Source of the DNA: Chitinophaga niabensis
GTDB taxonomy: Bacteria > Bacteroidota > Bacteroidia > Chitinophagales > Chitinophagaceae
Assembly: GCF_900129465.1 (NCBI RefSeq)
Contig: NZ_FSRA01000002.1
Location: 1,364,001-1,428,000, forward strand
DNA: 64,000 nucleotides
Reading direction: 5' to 3'
Below, piece after piece: positions 43,515 to 52,096 of this stretch. Each line of letters starts with the position of its first letter. Positions within the stretch are counted from its first letter, which is position 1. The position numbers and the translations under genes are program-made. Below the pieces are notes generated by a model that worked only from the letters and a program-made list of their open reading frames with translations, had not been told where the DNA came from and did no database searches.

Positions 43515-45176
43515 ATGCGGCGGATATACAAAAAATTAGTGCTGTTCTCCTTATTGGGCCTCTGCCTTGTGTTTGCAGCTTTCCGTACCAGCGATAAATA
43601 TTTCCTCATTGCCAAGAACCTGGACATTTTTGCCGCGTTCTACCGTGAGCTGAATACCTATTATGTGGAAGACCTTCCGCCTGAAAAGCTTATGCACAAA
43701 GGTATTGAAGCCATGCTGGAAGAAACGGACCCCTTCACGGATTTTGTACCGGAAGAGGAACTGGATGAATTGCGTTTTATGGCTACCGGTAAATACGGCG
43801 GGGTAGGAACCTCCATTTATACAGAAGGAGAATGGACCTCCATCACGGATGTGTATGAAGGAAGCCCCATGGCTAAAGCCGGTGTGAAAGCAGGAGACAT
43901 CATTGTTTCCCTCAACGGCAAAAGTGCAAAGAACATGGAACAGGATGATATCAGTCTCATGCTGAAAGGTAATCCCGGTACTTCTTTGGATATCGTACTC
44001 CGTCATCCGCTCACGGGTGTGGAAAAGGCTTATAAGATCATCAGGGATGATATCAATGTGAAACCGGTAAGTTATTCCGGCGTGATCCGTAACGACATTG
44101 GCTATATTAAAATGAGCCAGTTTACAGAGAACAGCGGTTTACAGGTCCAGCAGGCATTTGAAAAACTGAAACAATCACAACCACAACTGAAAGGACTGAT
44201 ATTGGACCTCCGCGGAAACCCCGGTGGATTACTGGAAGAAGCAGTGACCTTATCCAATATCTTCATCGATAAAAATCAACTGATCGTTAGCACTAAAGGA
44301 AAGGTGAAAAGCTGGGACAGGGAATATAAAACCTCCCAGTCTGCCGTGGATGCACAGGTTCCACTGGTAGTACTCACCAGCCGTACATCTGCATCCGCCG
44401 CAGAAATTGTGGCAGGTGCCGTACAGGACCTGGACCGTGGTGTAGTAGTAGGCCAGCGTTCTTATGGAAAGGGACTGGTACAAACCACACGCCCACTGCC
44501 TTACAATGCAAAACTGAAAGTGACCACTGCCCGTTATTATACACCCAGCGGCCGTTGCATACAAGCCATCGATTATTCACACAAAACAGAAGATGGAGAA
44601 GCAGTGTATGTGGCGGATTCCCTGCGCCGTTCTTTTGTAACAGCAGGTGGCAGGCCTGTTAAAGATGGTGGTGGAATTGAACCGGATGCGAAAGTGGAAA
44701 GCATGGTACTGAGCCAGGTAGCGATCACTTTACTGCGCAAACAGTTCATCTTCGATTATGCTACCCGTTATTATTATGCCCATCCACAGGTGAAGCCGGC
44801 ATCCCAGTTCTCACTCACGGATGCAGAGTTCAATGACTTTGAAAAATTCCTGGATGGGAAAGACTATAGTTACAAAACCCGTTCAGAAGAGGCCCTTGAA
44901 GGTTTTCGCACTACTGCAGAGCGGGAAAAATATTATGATGGCTTATCTAAAGAGTTTGATGCTTTGCAGCAGAAAATGAAGCACGATAAAAAGCAGGATA
45001 TGCTGAAGAATAAAACAGAGATCCGTCAACTGCTGGAAGAAGAGATCATGAACCGTTACTATCCCCAACTGGGCAGGATAGAAAAGGGCTTGAGCTGGGA
45101 TAAGGATGTGGATGAGGCGGTGAGCCTGTTGCATGCGCCGGCAAAGTACCAGGCTTTGTTGCAGAAGAAGAATTAG
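43515..45176 (+). CDS. C-terminal processing protease, S41 family
   Basis: This 553-residue protease has an N-terminal membrane anchor or signal (about 8-22), a PDZ domain (about 85-165) and an S41 catalytic core. Ser294 in TSASAAE and Lys319 in SYGKG, 25 residues apart, form the Ser-Lys dyad known from Prc/CtpA. The C-terminal 150 residues are a charged helical extension. Such enzymes trim C-termini of periplasmic proteins. It lies 33 bp after yidD and may share its transcript. Confidence 0.92.
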   Translation: MRRIYKKLVLFSLLGLCLVFAAFRTSDKYFLIAKNLDIFAAFYRELNTYYVEDLPPEKLMHKGIEAMLEETDPFTDFVPEEELDELRFMATGKYGGVGTSIYTEGEWTSITDVYEGSPMAKAGVKAGDIIVSLNGKSAKNMEQDDISLMLKGNPGTSLDIVLRHPLTGVEKAYKIIRDDINVKPVSYSGVIRNDIGYIKMSQFTENSGLQVQQAFEKLKQSQPQLKGLILDLRGNPGGLLEEAVTLSNIFIDKNQLIVSTKGKVKSWDREYKTSQSAVDAQVPLVVLTSRTSASAAEIVAGAVQDLDRGVVVGQRSYGKGLVQTTRPLPYNAKLKVTTARYYTPSGRCIQAIDYSHKTEDGEAVYVADSLRRSFVTAGGRPVKDGGGIEPDAKVESMVLSQVAITLLRKQFIFDYATRYYYAHPQVKPASQFSLTDAEFNDFEKFLDGKDYSYKTRSEEALEGFRTTAEREKYYDGLSKEFDALQQKMKHDKKQDMLKNKTEIRQLLEEEIMNRYYPQLGRIEKGLSWDKDVDEAVSLLHAPAKYQALLQKKN

Positions 45177-45242
45177 GAAGCCGGCCTGCTGTAGGCCGGG
45201 TGCGGAAACTATTCAAACAATGCAGGCCGCTTTTATAAATTT

Positions 45243-45266
45243 TGAATAAGTATTCGTACTTATTCA
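45243..45266. repeat. 10-bp perfect hairpin with TTCG loop
   Basis: TGAATAAGTA (45243-45252) and TACTTATTCA (45257-45266) enclose a TTCG tetraloop. A second inverted repeat, CCGGCCT/AGGCCGG, lies at 45181-45199 just behind the S41 gene and a third, TGCAA/TTGCA, at 45271-45284. There is no T run after any of them, so a terminator role is weak; the site lies 86 bp before the endonuclease/phosphatase gene. Confidence 0.6.
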
Positions 45267-45351
45267 TAAATGCAACCCATTGCAAAAAATATTAACAATT
45301 TAGCGGTGCCTTACCATTGCATAGCTAAATTGTTTTTCGTTTTTTTAGGGT

Positions 45352-46161
45352 ATGTATGAATTAAGCCGCTTCCATCTTGCATTATTGATGGTAATAACCC
45401 TGGGCGCCTGCTCCGCCGGGAAAACTGTAACCACTGCTAAAACAAGCTCCGTCAATGTTCTTTGTTATAACATCCATGTGGCCAATCCTCCTTCTGTAAA
45501 AGGCAAGAAAGATATTCCCGCTATTGCAAAGGTGATCAGCGATGTACAGCCGGATATTGTACTGCTGCAGGAAGTAGATGTACATACCGCACGTTCCGGT
45601 AAAGATGTGCACCAGGCGGAAGAGCTGGCTAAAAGCAGTAAAATGGCTTACTTCTTTGCCAAAGGAATAGACTACGACGGAGGAGAATATGGCATTGCCA
45701 TTCTCACGCATTATCCCATTATTGAAAAAAAGAGATATCCTTTAACAACCGTAGCAGGGACAAATGGTGAGCCACGCGTATTAGCTACTGTGTTATTACA
45801 ACTTCCGGAAAATAAACGTTTGCTGGTAGCCTGTACTCACCTGGATGCACAAAGAGGTGATACCAACCGCCTGGTGCAGATCAAAGAGGTAACAGCGATA
45901 TTAAAAGATCAGCCTTACCCGGTTATTCTGGCAGGAGATTTGAACGCTCCGGAGGGCAGCCCTGTTATTGATATACTGGATCAGCATTTTACCCGTAGTT
46001 GTAAGGACTGCGGATTTACCATCCCGGTGGAGAACCCACGCCGGTGTATTGATTTCATATCCTTTACACCAGGGAAATTTGAGGTGGAAAAACACCAGGT
46101 GATCCAGGAGAAATACGCATCGGACCATTTACCCGTGAACGCTGTTTTGCGTTTCAAATAG
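45352..46161 (+). CDS. lipoprotein of the endonuclease/exonuclease/phosphatase fold
   Basis: This 269-residue protein has a lipoprotein signal ending in LGAC (Cys20) and an EEP-fold domain. Visible motifs are LCYNIH, LLQEVD (metal Glu), ACTHLD, GDLNAPEG and the C-terminal SDHLPV. Exported members of this fold act as phosphodiesterases or phosphatases on nucleic acids or lipids, or as sphingomyelinase-like enzymes; the substrate here is unknown. The location is an outer or inner membrane lipid anchor. It lies 38 bp before the Tat-exported oxidoreductase. Confidence 0.86.
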   Translation: MYELSRFHLALLMVITLGACSAGKTVTTAKTSSVNVLCYNIHVANPPSVKGKKDIPAIAKVISDVQPDIVLLQEVDVHTARSGKDVHQAEELAKSSKMAYFFAKGIDYDGGEYGIAILTHYPIIEKKRYPLTTVAGTNGEPRVLATVLLQLPENKRLLVACTHLDAQRGDTNRLVQIKEVTAILKDQPYPVILAGDLNAPEGSPVIDILDQHFTRSCKDCGFTIPVENPRRCIDFISFTPGKFEVEKHQVIQEKYASDHLPVNAVLRFK

Positions 46162-46199
46162 CAATCGTTTTATCTTTAAATAAATAAAATATACTTAGC

Positions 46200-47585
46200 A
46201 TGACGGAAAATTCTCAAGGTAACTCACGGCGCGGTTTTATTACCAAACTGGCCAAAACCGTAGTGGGAGCCTCTTTACTTCCAAACATCATTACAGCGGC
46301 AGACCGGAAGAGAAGTCTGGAACAACTCTCCCGTCAGAATGATAAATACAGTGCTAACGATCAAATCCAGATAGCATTGATCGGAGCGGGTGGAATGGGA
46401 ACGGCAGATGCAAATACCGCCATACAAGTACCCGGTGTGAAACTGATCGCTGCCTGCGATCTGTACGATGGCCGCCTGGCAGATGCTAAAAAGAAATGGG
46501 GCAGTGATATTTACACCACGCGTGATTACAAAGAGATCCTGGAACGCAAGGACATTGATGCCGTGATCATTGCCACGCCGGACAGCTGGCATAAAGATAT
46601 TTCTGTTGCTGCCATGAACAAAGGCAAGAGCGTATACTGCGAAAAGCCAATGGTGCACGATGTTTCAGAAGGTGCAGCAGTAGTGGAAGCACAGAACCGC
46701 AACAAGGTGATCTATGAAGTGGGCAGCCAGGGTGTTAGCTCACTGGGTAATGAAAAAGCCCGCCAGTTGCTGAAAGACGGTGCTATCGGTCAACTGAACT
46801 ATGCGGAAGGTTTCTGGGCGAGGATGTCTCCATTCGGAGCATGGCAATACCCCATCCCTGCGGACGCTTCTCCATCAACAGTAGGCTGGGATGCTTACCT
46901 GGCCAACAACACCAAACGCGCATTTGATCCATTACGTTTCTTCCGCTGGAGGAATTACCGGGATTATGGTACCGGCGTTTCCGGCGACCTTTTCGTACAC
47001 TTGTTCTCCAGTCTCCATTTGGTAACGGGTTCCATAGGGCCGGAAAAGATCATGGCTACCGGTGGTTTGCGTTACTGGAAAGACGGAAGGGAAGTACCCG
47101 ATGTAATGCTGGGTATGTTCGATTATCCTGAAACCAAGATCCATCCTGCATTTAACCTGAGCCTTCGTGTGAACTTTGTGGACGGAACAGGTGGAACCAA
47201 CTATCTCCGCATGGTAGGTAGCGAAGGTTCCATGACGGTTGAGTGGGATAAAGTGACCCTTTACAGGAACAAAGCTTATGCGGCTTCTGACGATCCATTG
47301 CTGCAAACAAAAAACCAGAAAGATACCGGCAGGCAGTATGTATACGAGCGTAAGGATATGCTGGCACCGGAAAAAATGGAATACGTAGCAGAAGAAGGAT
47401 ACAAAGGCGCGCACTTTGATCACTTCTACAACCTGTTCAATGCTATGCGTACCAAAGGTAAAGTGAGCGAGGATGCACTGTTTGGCTTCCGCGCTGCTGC
47501 ACCTGCCCTGTTGTGTAACGATAGTTATTTCCAGAACAAGATCATGCACTGGAACCCGGAAACTTTGAAAACTGTAAATAAATAA
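46200..47585 (+). CDS. Tat-exported Gfo/Idh/MocA-family oxidoreductase
   Basis: The 461-residue product has a twin-arginine signal (SRRGFITKL, Arg10-Arg11) and an NAD(P)-binding Rossmann domain (IALIGAGGMGTAD), the EKP motif CEKPMVHDVSEG and the usual C-terminal substrate domain. Family members oxidise or epimerise sugars and need their cofactor bound before export, which fits the Tat route; tatC is at 5431. A DUF1080 lipoprotein gene follows 3 bp downstream. The pair recalls systems that oxidise glycosides to 3-keto forms and then hydrolyse them. The substrate is unknown. Confidence 0.9.
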   Translation: MTENSQGNSRRGFITKLAKTVVGASLLPNIITAADRKRSLEQLSRQNDKYSANDQIQIALIGAGGMGTADANTAIQVPGVKLIAACDLYDGRLADAKKKWGSDIYTTRDYKEILERKDIDAVIIATPDSWHKDISVAAMNKGKSVYCEKPMVHDVSEGAAVVEAQNRNKVIYEVGSQGVSSLGNEKARQLLKDGAIGQLNYAEGFWARMSPFGAWQYPIPADASPSTVGWDAYLANNTKRAFDPLRFFRWRNYRDYGTGVSGDLFVHLFSSLHLVTGSIGPEKIMATGGLRYWKDGREVPDVMLGMFDYPETKIHPAFNLSLRVNFVDGTGGTNYLRMVGSEGSMTVEWDKVTLYRNKAYAASDDPLLQTKNQKDTGRQYVYERKDMLAPEKMEYVAEEGYKGAHFDHFYNLFNAMRTKGKVSEDALFGFRAAAPALLCNDSYFQNKIMHWNPETLKTVNK

Positions 47586-47588
47586 TTT

Positions 47589-48365
47589 ATGAAAAGATTA
47601 GCGCTCCCCGCATTCTGCATAGCTATGATAGGCTTTGCCTCCTGCGGAAATGCAGGAAAAACGGAAGAGAAAAAGGATTCACTGGCAATAGGCAGTGAAA
47701 ATAAAACAGCTACGGAAGCTCCTGCCAATGTTTTAACCGATACTGAAAAAGCAGAAGGCTGGAAACTCCTGTTCAACGGCACCAACCTGGATGGCTGGAG
47801 AATGTACAAGAACAAGGAAAACAAAACCTGGTCTGCCCAGGATGGTACGATTCACTGCACAGGCAGCACCACGGATAAAAGTGATATGCGTGCAGACCTG
47901 CTCAGCAATGACCAGTTTGAGAACTTTGAACTGGTGGCTGACTGGAAAATAGCACCACAAGGGAACAGCGGTATCCTCTACCTGGTAACAGAAGAGTTTG
48001 AGGCACCTTATATGAGCGGCCCTGAATATCAACTGATAGACGATGAGAACTTCCCGGAGAAGCTGGAAGACTGGCAGAAGTCAGGTGCTAACTACGCTAT
48101 GAACCCTCCTTCCAAACTGGCTGCAAAACCAATTGGCGAATGGAACCATACCCGTATTGTATTAAACAAGGGGCACCTGGAACATTGGCTGAATGGGGAG
48201 AAAGTGGTAGATACAGAGATGTGGACACCGGAATGGACGAAGAACAAAACAACCGGTAAATGGAAGGACTACAAAGGATATGGCGTTGCTAAGAAAGGTC
48301 ATATCTGCGTACAGGACCATGGCAGTGAGATCTGGTTTAAGAATGTGAAGATCAAGGAACTGTAG
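47589..48365 (+). CDS. DUF1080 (3-keto-disaccharide hydrolase-like) lipoprotein
   Basis: This 258-residue lipoprotein (lipobox FASC, Cys19) contains a DUF1080 domain of lectin-like jelly-roll fold (about 50-258). Typical blocks are WKLLFNGTNLDGWR, the GNSGILYLV segment, MSGPEYQLIDDE and EWNHTRIVLNKGHLEHWLNG. The Pfam family is now named for 3-keto-disaccharide hydrolase activity shown for some members. It starts 3 bp after the Gfo/Idh/MocA gene and is followed by a bidirectional terminator, so the two form a unit. Confidence 0.9.
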   Translation: MKRLALPAFCIAMIGFASCGNAGKTEEKKDSLAIGSENKTATEAPANVLTDTEKAEGWKLLFNGTNLDGWRMYKNKENKTWSAQDGTIHCTGSTTDKSDMRADLLSNDQFENFELVADWKIAPQGNSGILYLVTEEFEAPYMSGPEYQLIDDENFPEKLEDWQKSGANYAMNPPSKLAAKPIGEWNHTRIVLNKGHLEHWLNGEKVVDTEMWTPEWTKNKTTGKWKDYKGYGVAKKGHICVQDHGSEIWFKNVKIKEL

Positions 48366-48384
48366 TTGGTATAGATAAAATAGT

Positions 48385-48420
48385 AAAAGGGCAGCAGGGT
48401 TTAAACCCTGCTGCCCTTTT
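48385..48420. terminator. bidirectional intrinsic terminator
   Basis: A perfect 36-bp palindrome (arms 48385-48402 and 48403-48420) has A residues at one end and T residues at the other. It lies between the convergent DUF1080 and sod genes. Confidence 0.9.
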
Positions 48421-48464
48421 TAGCTACATAAAGTGAGTTCGCGAAGTGAAACCGCGAAATAGCA

Positions 48465-49058
48465 TTAAAAGCGTTTGCTCACTGCATCCCAGTTCACTAC
48501 GTTCCAGAAAGCGGCGAGGTATTCCGCACGGCGGTTCTGGTATTTGAGGTAGTAAGCATGTTCCCAAACGTCTACACCTAATATAGGCGTGCCCTTTACT
48601 TCGGCAACATCCATCAGGGGATTATCCTGGTTAGGCGTAGAGGAGATCTCCAGTTTGCCATCTTTCACCAGCAGCCATGCCCAACCGGATCCAAAGCGGG
48701 AAACACCGGCAGCATTGAATTTTTCCTTGAATGCATCAAAAGAACCGAAAGTACTGTTGATAGCATCTGCGAGTTTACCACTGGGTGTACCACCTTTGTT
48801 AGGTGCCAGGCTTTCCCAGAAAAAGCTGTGGTTCCAGTGACCACCACCGTTGTTACGCACAGCAGGGCTGATAGCGCCGGCTTTGGCAACCAGCTCTTCC
48901 AGCGATTTGTTCTCATTCTCAGTGCCGGCAACAGCTTTGTTGAGGTTGTCCACATAAGCCTGGTGGTGTTTGCCGTGATGTATTTCCATCGTTTGCTTGT
49001 CGAAATGCGGCTCAAGTGCATCAGAAGCATACGGCAAAGCAGGAAGTGTAAAAGCCAT
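48465..49058 (-). CDS. superoxide dismutase, Mn type
   Basis: This 197-residue enzyme dismutates superoxide in the cytoplasm. Metal ligands are visible as His in EIHHGKHHQAYVDNL, His in HWNHSFFWESL, and Asp and His in DVWEHAYYLKYQNRR. The residues that usually separate Mn from Fe types (Gly in GGGHWNH and Gln in TPNQDNP) favour Mn or a cambialistic enzyme. There is no signal peptide. A TTTG-N20-TAAATTTG promoter lies upstream. Confidence 0.94.
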   Translation of the reverse strand: MAFTLPALPYASDALEPHFDKQTMEIHHGKHHQAYVDNLNKAVAGTENENKSLEELVAKAGAISPAVRNNGGGHWNHSFFWESLAPNKGGTPSGKLADAINSTFGSFDAFKEKFNAAGVSRFGSGWAWLLVKDGKLEISSTPNQDNPLMDVAEVKGTPILGVDVWEHAYYLKYQNRRAEYLAAFWNVVNWDAVSKRF

Positions 49059-49108
49059 AATCCAATTTTTTTATGGGTTAAAAAATTATTTTCCCTTGTT
49101 AGAAGAAC

Positions 49109-49139
49109 CAAATTTAATGCCTAATACGGTAATTGTCAA
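49109..49139 (-). promoter_or_regulatory. promoter of the superoxide dismutase gene
   Basis: On the minus strand TTG (49139-49137), 20 bp and TAAATTTG (49116-49109) match the Bacteroidota consensus. The leader would be about 47 nt. Confidence 0.65.
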
Positions 49140-49310
49140 ACCCTTTCTGGGAACCCCTGGAATGTAGGGTTGCAGCTTGTTAACGTCGATGGGATATATG
49201 CCTTTTTCTTTTATATTTACATAAAGGTGTTATAACGGTTGTTTAGCATTTAATTATATTCGTATAGTATTCATCGTTAGTTTTCACTATTGTTTGTTTA
49301 AAACATAAAT

Positions 49311-50012
49311 ATGCAGGACATGGGCACAGAACCACGCGACTCTCTAGATGCGCTGATATCGGAGAATGCGCAATTGCGGAGCCGGCTACAACATTTGGAA
49401 AAGATCATAGACAACATGCCGGCTATGCTTTATACGTCCAACAACGCCAAAAAGGCCGTTAACTGGTGTAATCGTAATTTAACAGAAACCCTTGGTTATT
49501 CCCTGGAAGAAATCCTTTCCCTTGGTACACAATTCTTTAAAGAGGTCACTCACCCTGATGATGCCAGCATCCTCACCATTTCGCAACAGTCTTTCCAGGA
49601 AAAGAAAGGCATGTTCGGAGGGATCATGCGGGTGCGTAAACGAGGAAAGGGAGAATGGTTTTGGGTAGTAGGCCTGGGCATTCCATTTACTTACGACAAG
49701 CTGGGAAATGTGGAAGACGTGATCTGCGTTTTCCTGGATTTCACCCACGCCATAGACACTGGCACCCAGATAAGCGAAGCTTTACGCGCTGTATTAAGAC
49801 GAAGCAATGAAGACGTACTTAACAAACTTACCACCCGGGAAAAAGACATTTTCATCTTAGCTGGCCGCGGACACAACAATAAAGAAATAGCCGAAAAGCT
49901 CAATTTGAGCAGATACACTGTTGAAACCCACCGGAAAAACATCCGGTTAAAATTAAAGGTTAAAAATACCCCTGAACTTGTTGCCCTTGCAAAACAGATA
50001 GGTTTGCAATAA
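49311..50012 (+). CDS. PAS-domain LuxR-type transcription regulator
   Basis: The 233-residue protein has a short coiled coil (about 10-30), a PAS domain (about 35-150, with MLYTSNNAKKAVNWCNRNL and VRKRGKGEWFWVVGLGIPF) and a C-terminal LuxR/NarL helix-turn-helix (about 168-230; LTTREKDIFILAGRGHNNKE, then LNLSRYTVETHRKNIRLKL). It lacks a receiver domain, so it probably senses a ligand or redox state through PAS. Target genes are unknown. The dense palindromes after the gene are possible binding sites. It is divergent from sod. Confidence 0.88.
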   Translation: MQDMGTEPRDSLDALISENAQLRSRLQHLEKIIDNMPAMLYTSNNAKKAVNWCNRNLTETLGYSLEEILSLGTQFFKEVTHPDDASILTISQQSFQEKKGMFGGIMRVRKRGKGEWFWVVGLGIPFTYDKLGNVEDVICVFLDFTHAIDTGTQISEALRAVLRRSNEDVLNKLTTREKDIFILAGRGHNNKEIAEKLNLSRYTVETHRKNIRLKLKVKNTPELVALAKQIGLQ

Positions 50013-50119
50013 TACCGTACAAATAAGTGTTTTTTAACATTGATAATCAATTTACATATTTCCAGATGTAATCTGTAATACCCTTCTACAACTGAAGTGT
50101 GATGCGGAAATGCGGTCAA

Positions 50120-50143
50120 AAAATACCCAAGCTTGGGTATTTT
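50120..50143. repeat. 24-bp perfect palindrome
   Basis: AAAATACCCAAG (50120-50131) is followed without spacing by its exact complement (50132-50143), with the HindIII-like AAGCTT at the centre. It may be a terminator for the LuxR-type gene, though its T tract is only four bases, or an operator for a dimeric protein. Smaller palindromes lie at 50039-50051, 50063-50075 and 50161-50171. Confidence 0.75.
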
Positions 50144-50226
50144 CAATCGTGTCAAACTCCACTAATTTAGTAGCCTGAATTATCACGGAGTTCATTTGGA
50201 TAGTTTTTGAGGTAATACTTATCACT

Positions 50227-50436
50227 ATGATAACCGAAGAAAATGCGTATGATATCCTGGCATTGGATCAAACTGCCACACCCGAAGAAATTGTTACCAG
50301 GTATCAAACATTAAAGGACAAGTACAAAAAAATTAAAGAAGAAGCCGATGATCTGAAAACCCAATTAGCCTATCAATTAAAGCAAATTGAGTTGGATGAT
50401 GTATTTATCTACTTCAAGAAATGCCAAAAGATATAA
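50227..50436 (+). CDS. small J-domain-like protein without HPD motif
   Basis: The 69-residue product begins like a DnaJ J-domain (AYDILALDQTATPEEIVTRY, then LKDKYKKI) but lacks the essential His-Pro-Asp loop after helix II. The rest is charged and helical. Without HPD it should not stimulate DnaK; it could be a fold relative used for binding. The resemblance is short, so the assignment is tentative. It is single, behind a palindrome-rich region. Confidence 0.55.
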   Translation: MITEENAYDILALDQTATPEEIVTRYQTLKDKYKKIKEEADDLKTQLAYQLKQIELDDVFIYFKKCQKI

Positions 50437-50627
50437 TAGATCTATTAGTATTTCATGCATTGTCGCGTGTTTAACCCACACGGATCATTCGTTGTTTGTT
50501 ATTCTCCAAAAAAATCCACGCAAACCGGCCTTTTAAATCCGCGTGTTTGGAAACCCTGCTTGCCGTTCAATAACGATTACCCATAGTGGAGGATTTTGAT
50601 TACATTTAGGTTCAAATCCTTTACACT

Positions 50628-51578
50628 ATGGATAACCTTTTTTTGTATATTCTTATTGGGCTGGTCGTTATTACCCTGTTGTCTTCCTTTGTAACCGTAC
50701 AACAGGGAACCATTGGTGTTACTACCATCTTCGGCAAGTATAACCGCATACTAATGCCGGGGCTTAACTTCAAAATACCCCTGATCGAAAAGGTATTTAA
50801 ACGCATCTCTATTCAAAACCGTTCTGTGGAACTGGAATTCCAGGCTATTACGGTGGACCAGGCGAATGTTTATTTCAAAGCCATGTTGCTCTACTCCGTG
50901 CTGAACCAGGAGGAGGAAGTCATCAAAAACGTGGCCTTCAAATTTATGGATGAACGTAGTTTTATGCAGGCACTGATCCGTACCATCGAAGGTTCCATCC
51001 GTGGTTTTGTGGCTACCAAAAAACAGGCGGAAGTGCTGGCCCTTCGGAAAGACATTACGGAACACGTAAAAGAACAGATAGACGTTACGCTGGAAACATG
51101 GGGATTCCATCTGCAAGACCTTCAATTGAATGATATCACTTTTGATGATGCCATCATGCGCTCCATGGCCCAGGTGGTTGCATCCAATAACCTGAAAGCT
51201 GCTGCTGAGAACGAAGGGCAGGCTTTACTGATCACTAAAACCAAAGCGGCGGAAGCGGATGGTAATGCCATTAAGATTGCTGCGGAAGCAGAAAGGCAGG
51301 CGGCACAATTACGTGGCCGTGGTGTGGCACTTTTCCGTGAAGAGGTGGCCAAGGGTATGAGCATGGCTGCAAAAGAAATGCAGCAGGCTAACCTGGATAC
51401 TTCTGTGATCCTGTTCTCTATGTGGGTGGAAGGCATCAAACATTTCTCTGAAAACTCCCGTGGCAACGTGATCTTCCTGGATGGTTCTTCAGAAGGCATG
51501 GATAAAACCATGAAGCAACTGATGAGTTTAAATCAGTTGATGGAAGTGAAACATGAAACGGCTCCGCCGAAGAAATAA
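50628..51578 (+). CDS. SPFH/band-7 domain membrane protein
   Basis: This 316-residue protein has one N-terminal membrane helix (about 3-22), an SPFH domain (about 25-190; QQGTIGVTTIFGKYNRILMP) and an Ala/Glu-rich coiled coil (about 190-250; AAAENEGQALLITKTKAAEA). It belongs to the stomatin/HflC-like group, which forms rings at the inner membrane and organises membrane proteins. No nfeD or protease partner is adjacent. A terminator follows. Confidence 0.9.
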   Translation: MDNLFLYILIGLVVITLLSSFVTVQQGTIGVTTIFGKYNRILMPGLNFKIPLIEKVFKRISIQNRSVELEFQAITVDQANVYFKAMLLYSVLNQEEEVIKNVAFKFMDERSFMQALIRTIEGSIRGFVATKKQAEVLALRKDITEHVKEQIDVTLETWGFHLQDLQLNDITFDDAIMRSMAQVVASNNLKAAAENEGQALLITKTKAAEADGNAIKIAAEAERQAAQLRGRGVALFREEVAKGMSMAAKEMQQANLDTSVILFSMWVEGIKHFSENSRGNVIFLDGSSEGMDKTMKQLMSLNQLMEVKHETAPPKK

Positions 51579-51595
51579 TTATTACTGTAAAAGAG

Positions 51596-51627
51596 AAGGA
51601 CCGTTCTGGGAAGAGCGGTCCTTTTTT
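51596..51627 (+). terminator. intrinsic terminator of the SPFH gene
   Basis: AAGGACCGTTCT (51596-51607) pairs with AGAGCGGTCCTT (51612-51623), with one G-U pair, then a T run. It lies between convergent genes. Confidence 0.85.
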
Positions 51628-51655
51628 ATTTTTATAAGAAAGACGCAGCGAACCG

Positions 51656-52096
51656 CTACTTCCTTCTCGCTGCAAAAAATTCCTTCACCATCTTCAAACT
51701 CTCTTCTCCATACAACCCGCTTTCCAGTTTCGTTTTTGGATGAAAGGGAGAACGTTCCCCGGCCACTCTCCTGTATCCGTTCTTCTCATCTTCCGCACCA
51801 TATACGATCCTGCCGATCTTACTCCAGTAAAGGGCGCCGGCACACATGAAGCAAGGCTCCAGTGTTACATACAACGTGGCATCCATGAGGTATTTGCTGC
51901 CTAAATAATTGAATGCGGCAGTGAGTGCGATCATTTCTGCATGTGCTGTACAGTCATTCAGCATTTCCACCTGGTTGTACCCACGGCCAATGATCTGTTC
52001 ATTCATCACTACTACTGCGCCAATAGGTACTTCTCGTTTCTCCTGTGCTTTCTTCGCTTCTTTCAAAGCCTGCTGCATGAAATATTCATCACTCAT
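51656..52096 (-). CDS. tadA: nucleoside deaminase, TadA-like
   Basis: The 146-residue protein carries the zinc-binding deaminase signature: HAEMIAL and PCFMCAGAL. This is the pattern of tRNA adenosine-34 deaminase TadA, which makes the wobble inosine of tRNA-Arg(ACG). Guanine deaminase is a possible alternative in this superfamily, but the VPIGAVVV opening and GRGYNQVE favour TadA. Its ATG overlaps the ligA stop (ATGA), so the two are coupled. Confidence 0.85.
   Translation of the reverse strand: MSDEYFMQQALKEAKKAQEKREVPIGAVVVMNEQIIGRGYNQVEMLNDCTAHAEMIALTAAFNYLGSKYLMDATLYVTLEPCFMCAGALYWSKIGRIVYGAEDEKNGYRRVAGERSPFHPKTKLESGLYGEESLKMVKEFFAARRK

Noticed and set aside
50608..50622. GGTTCAAATCC, resembling the T loop of a tRNA
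   Set aside because: The flanking bases do not form a five-pair T stem, and no acceptor stem or anticodon arm is found around it.
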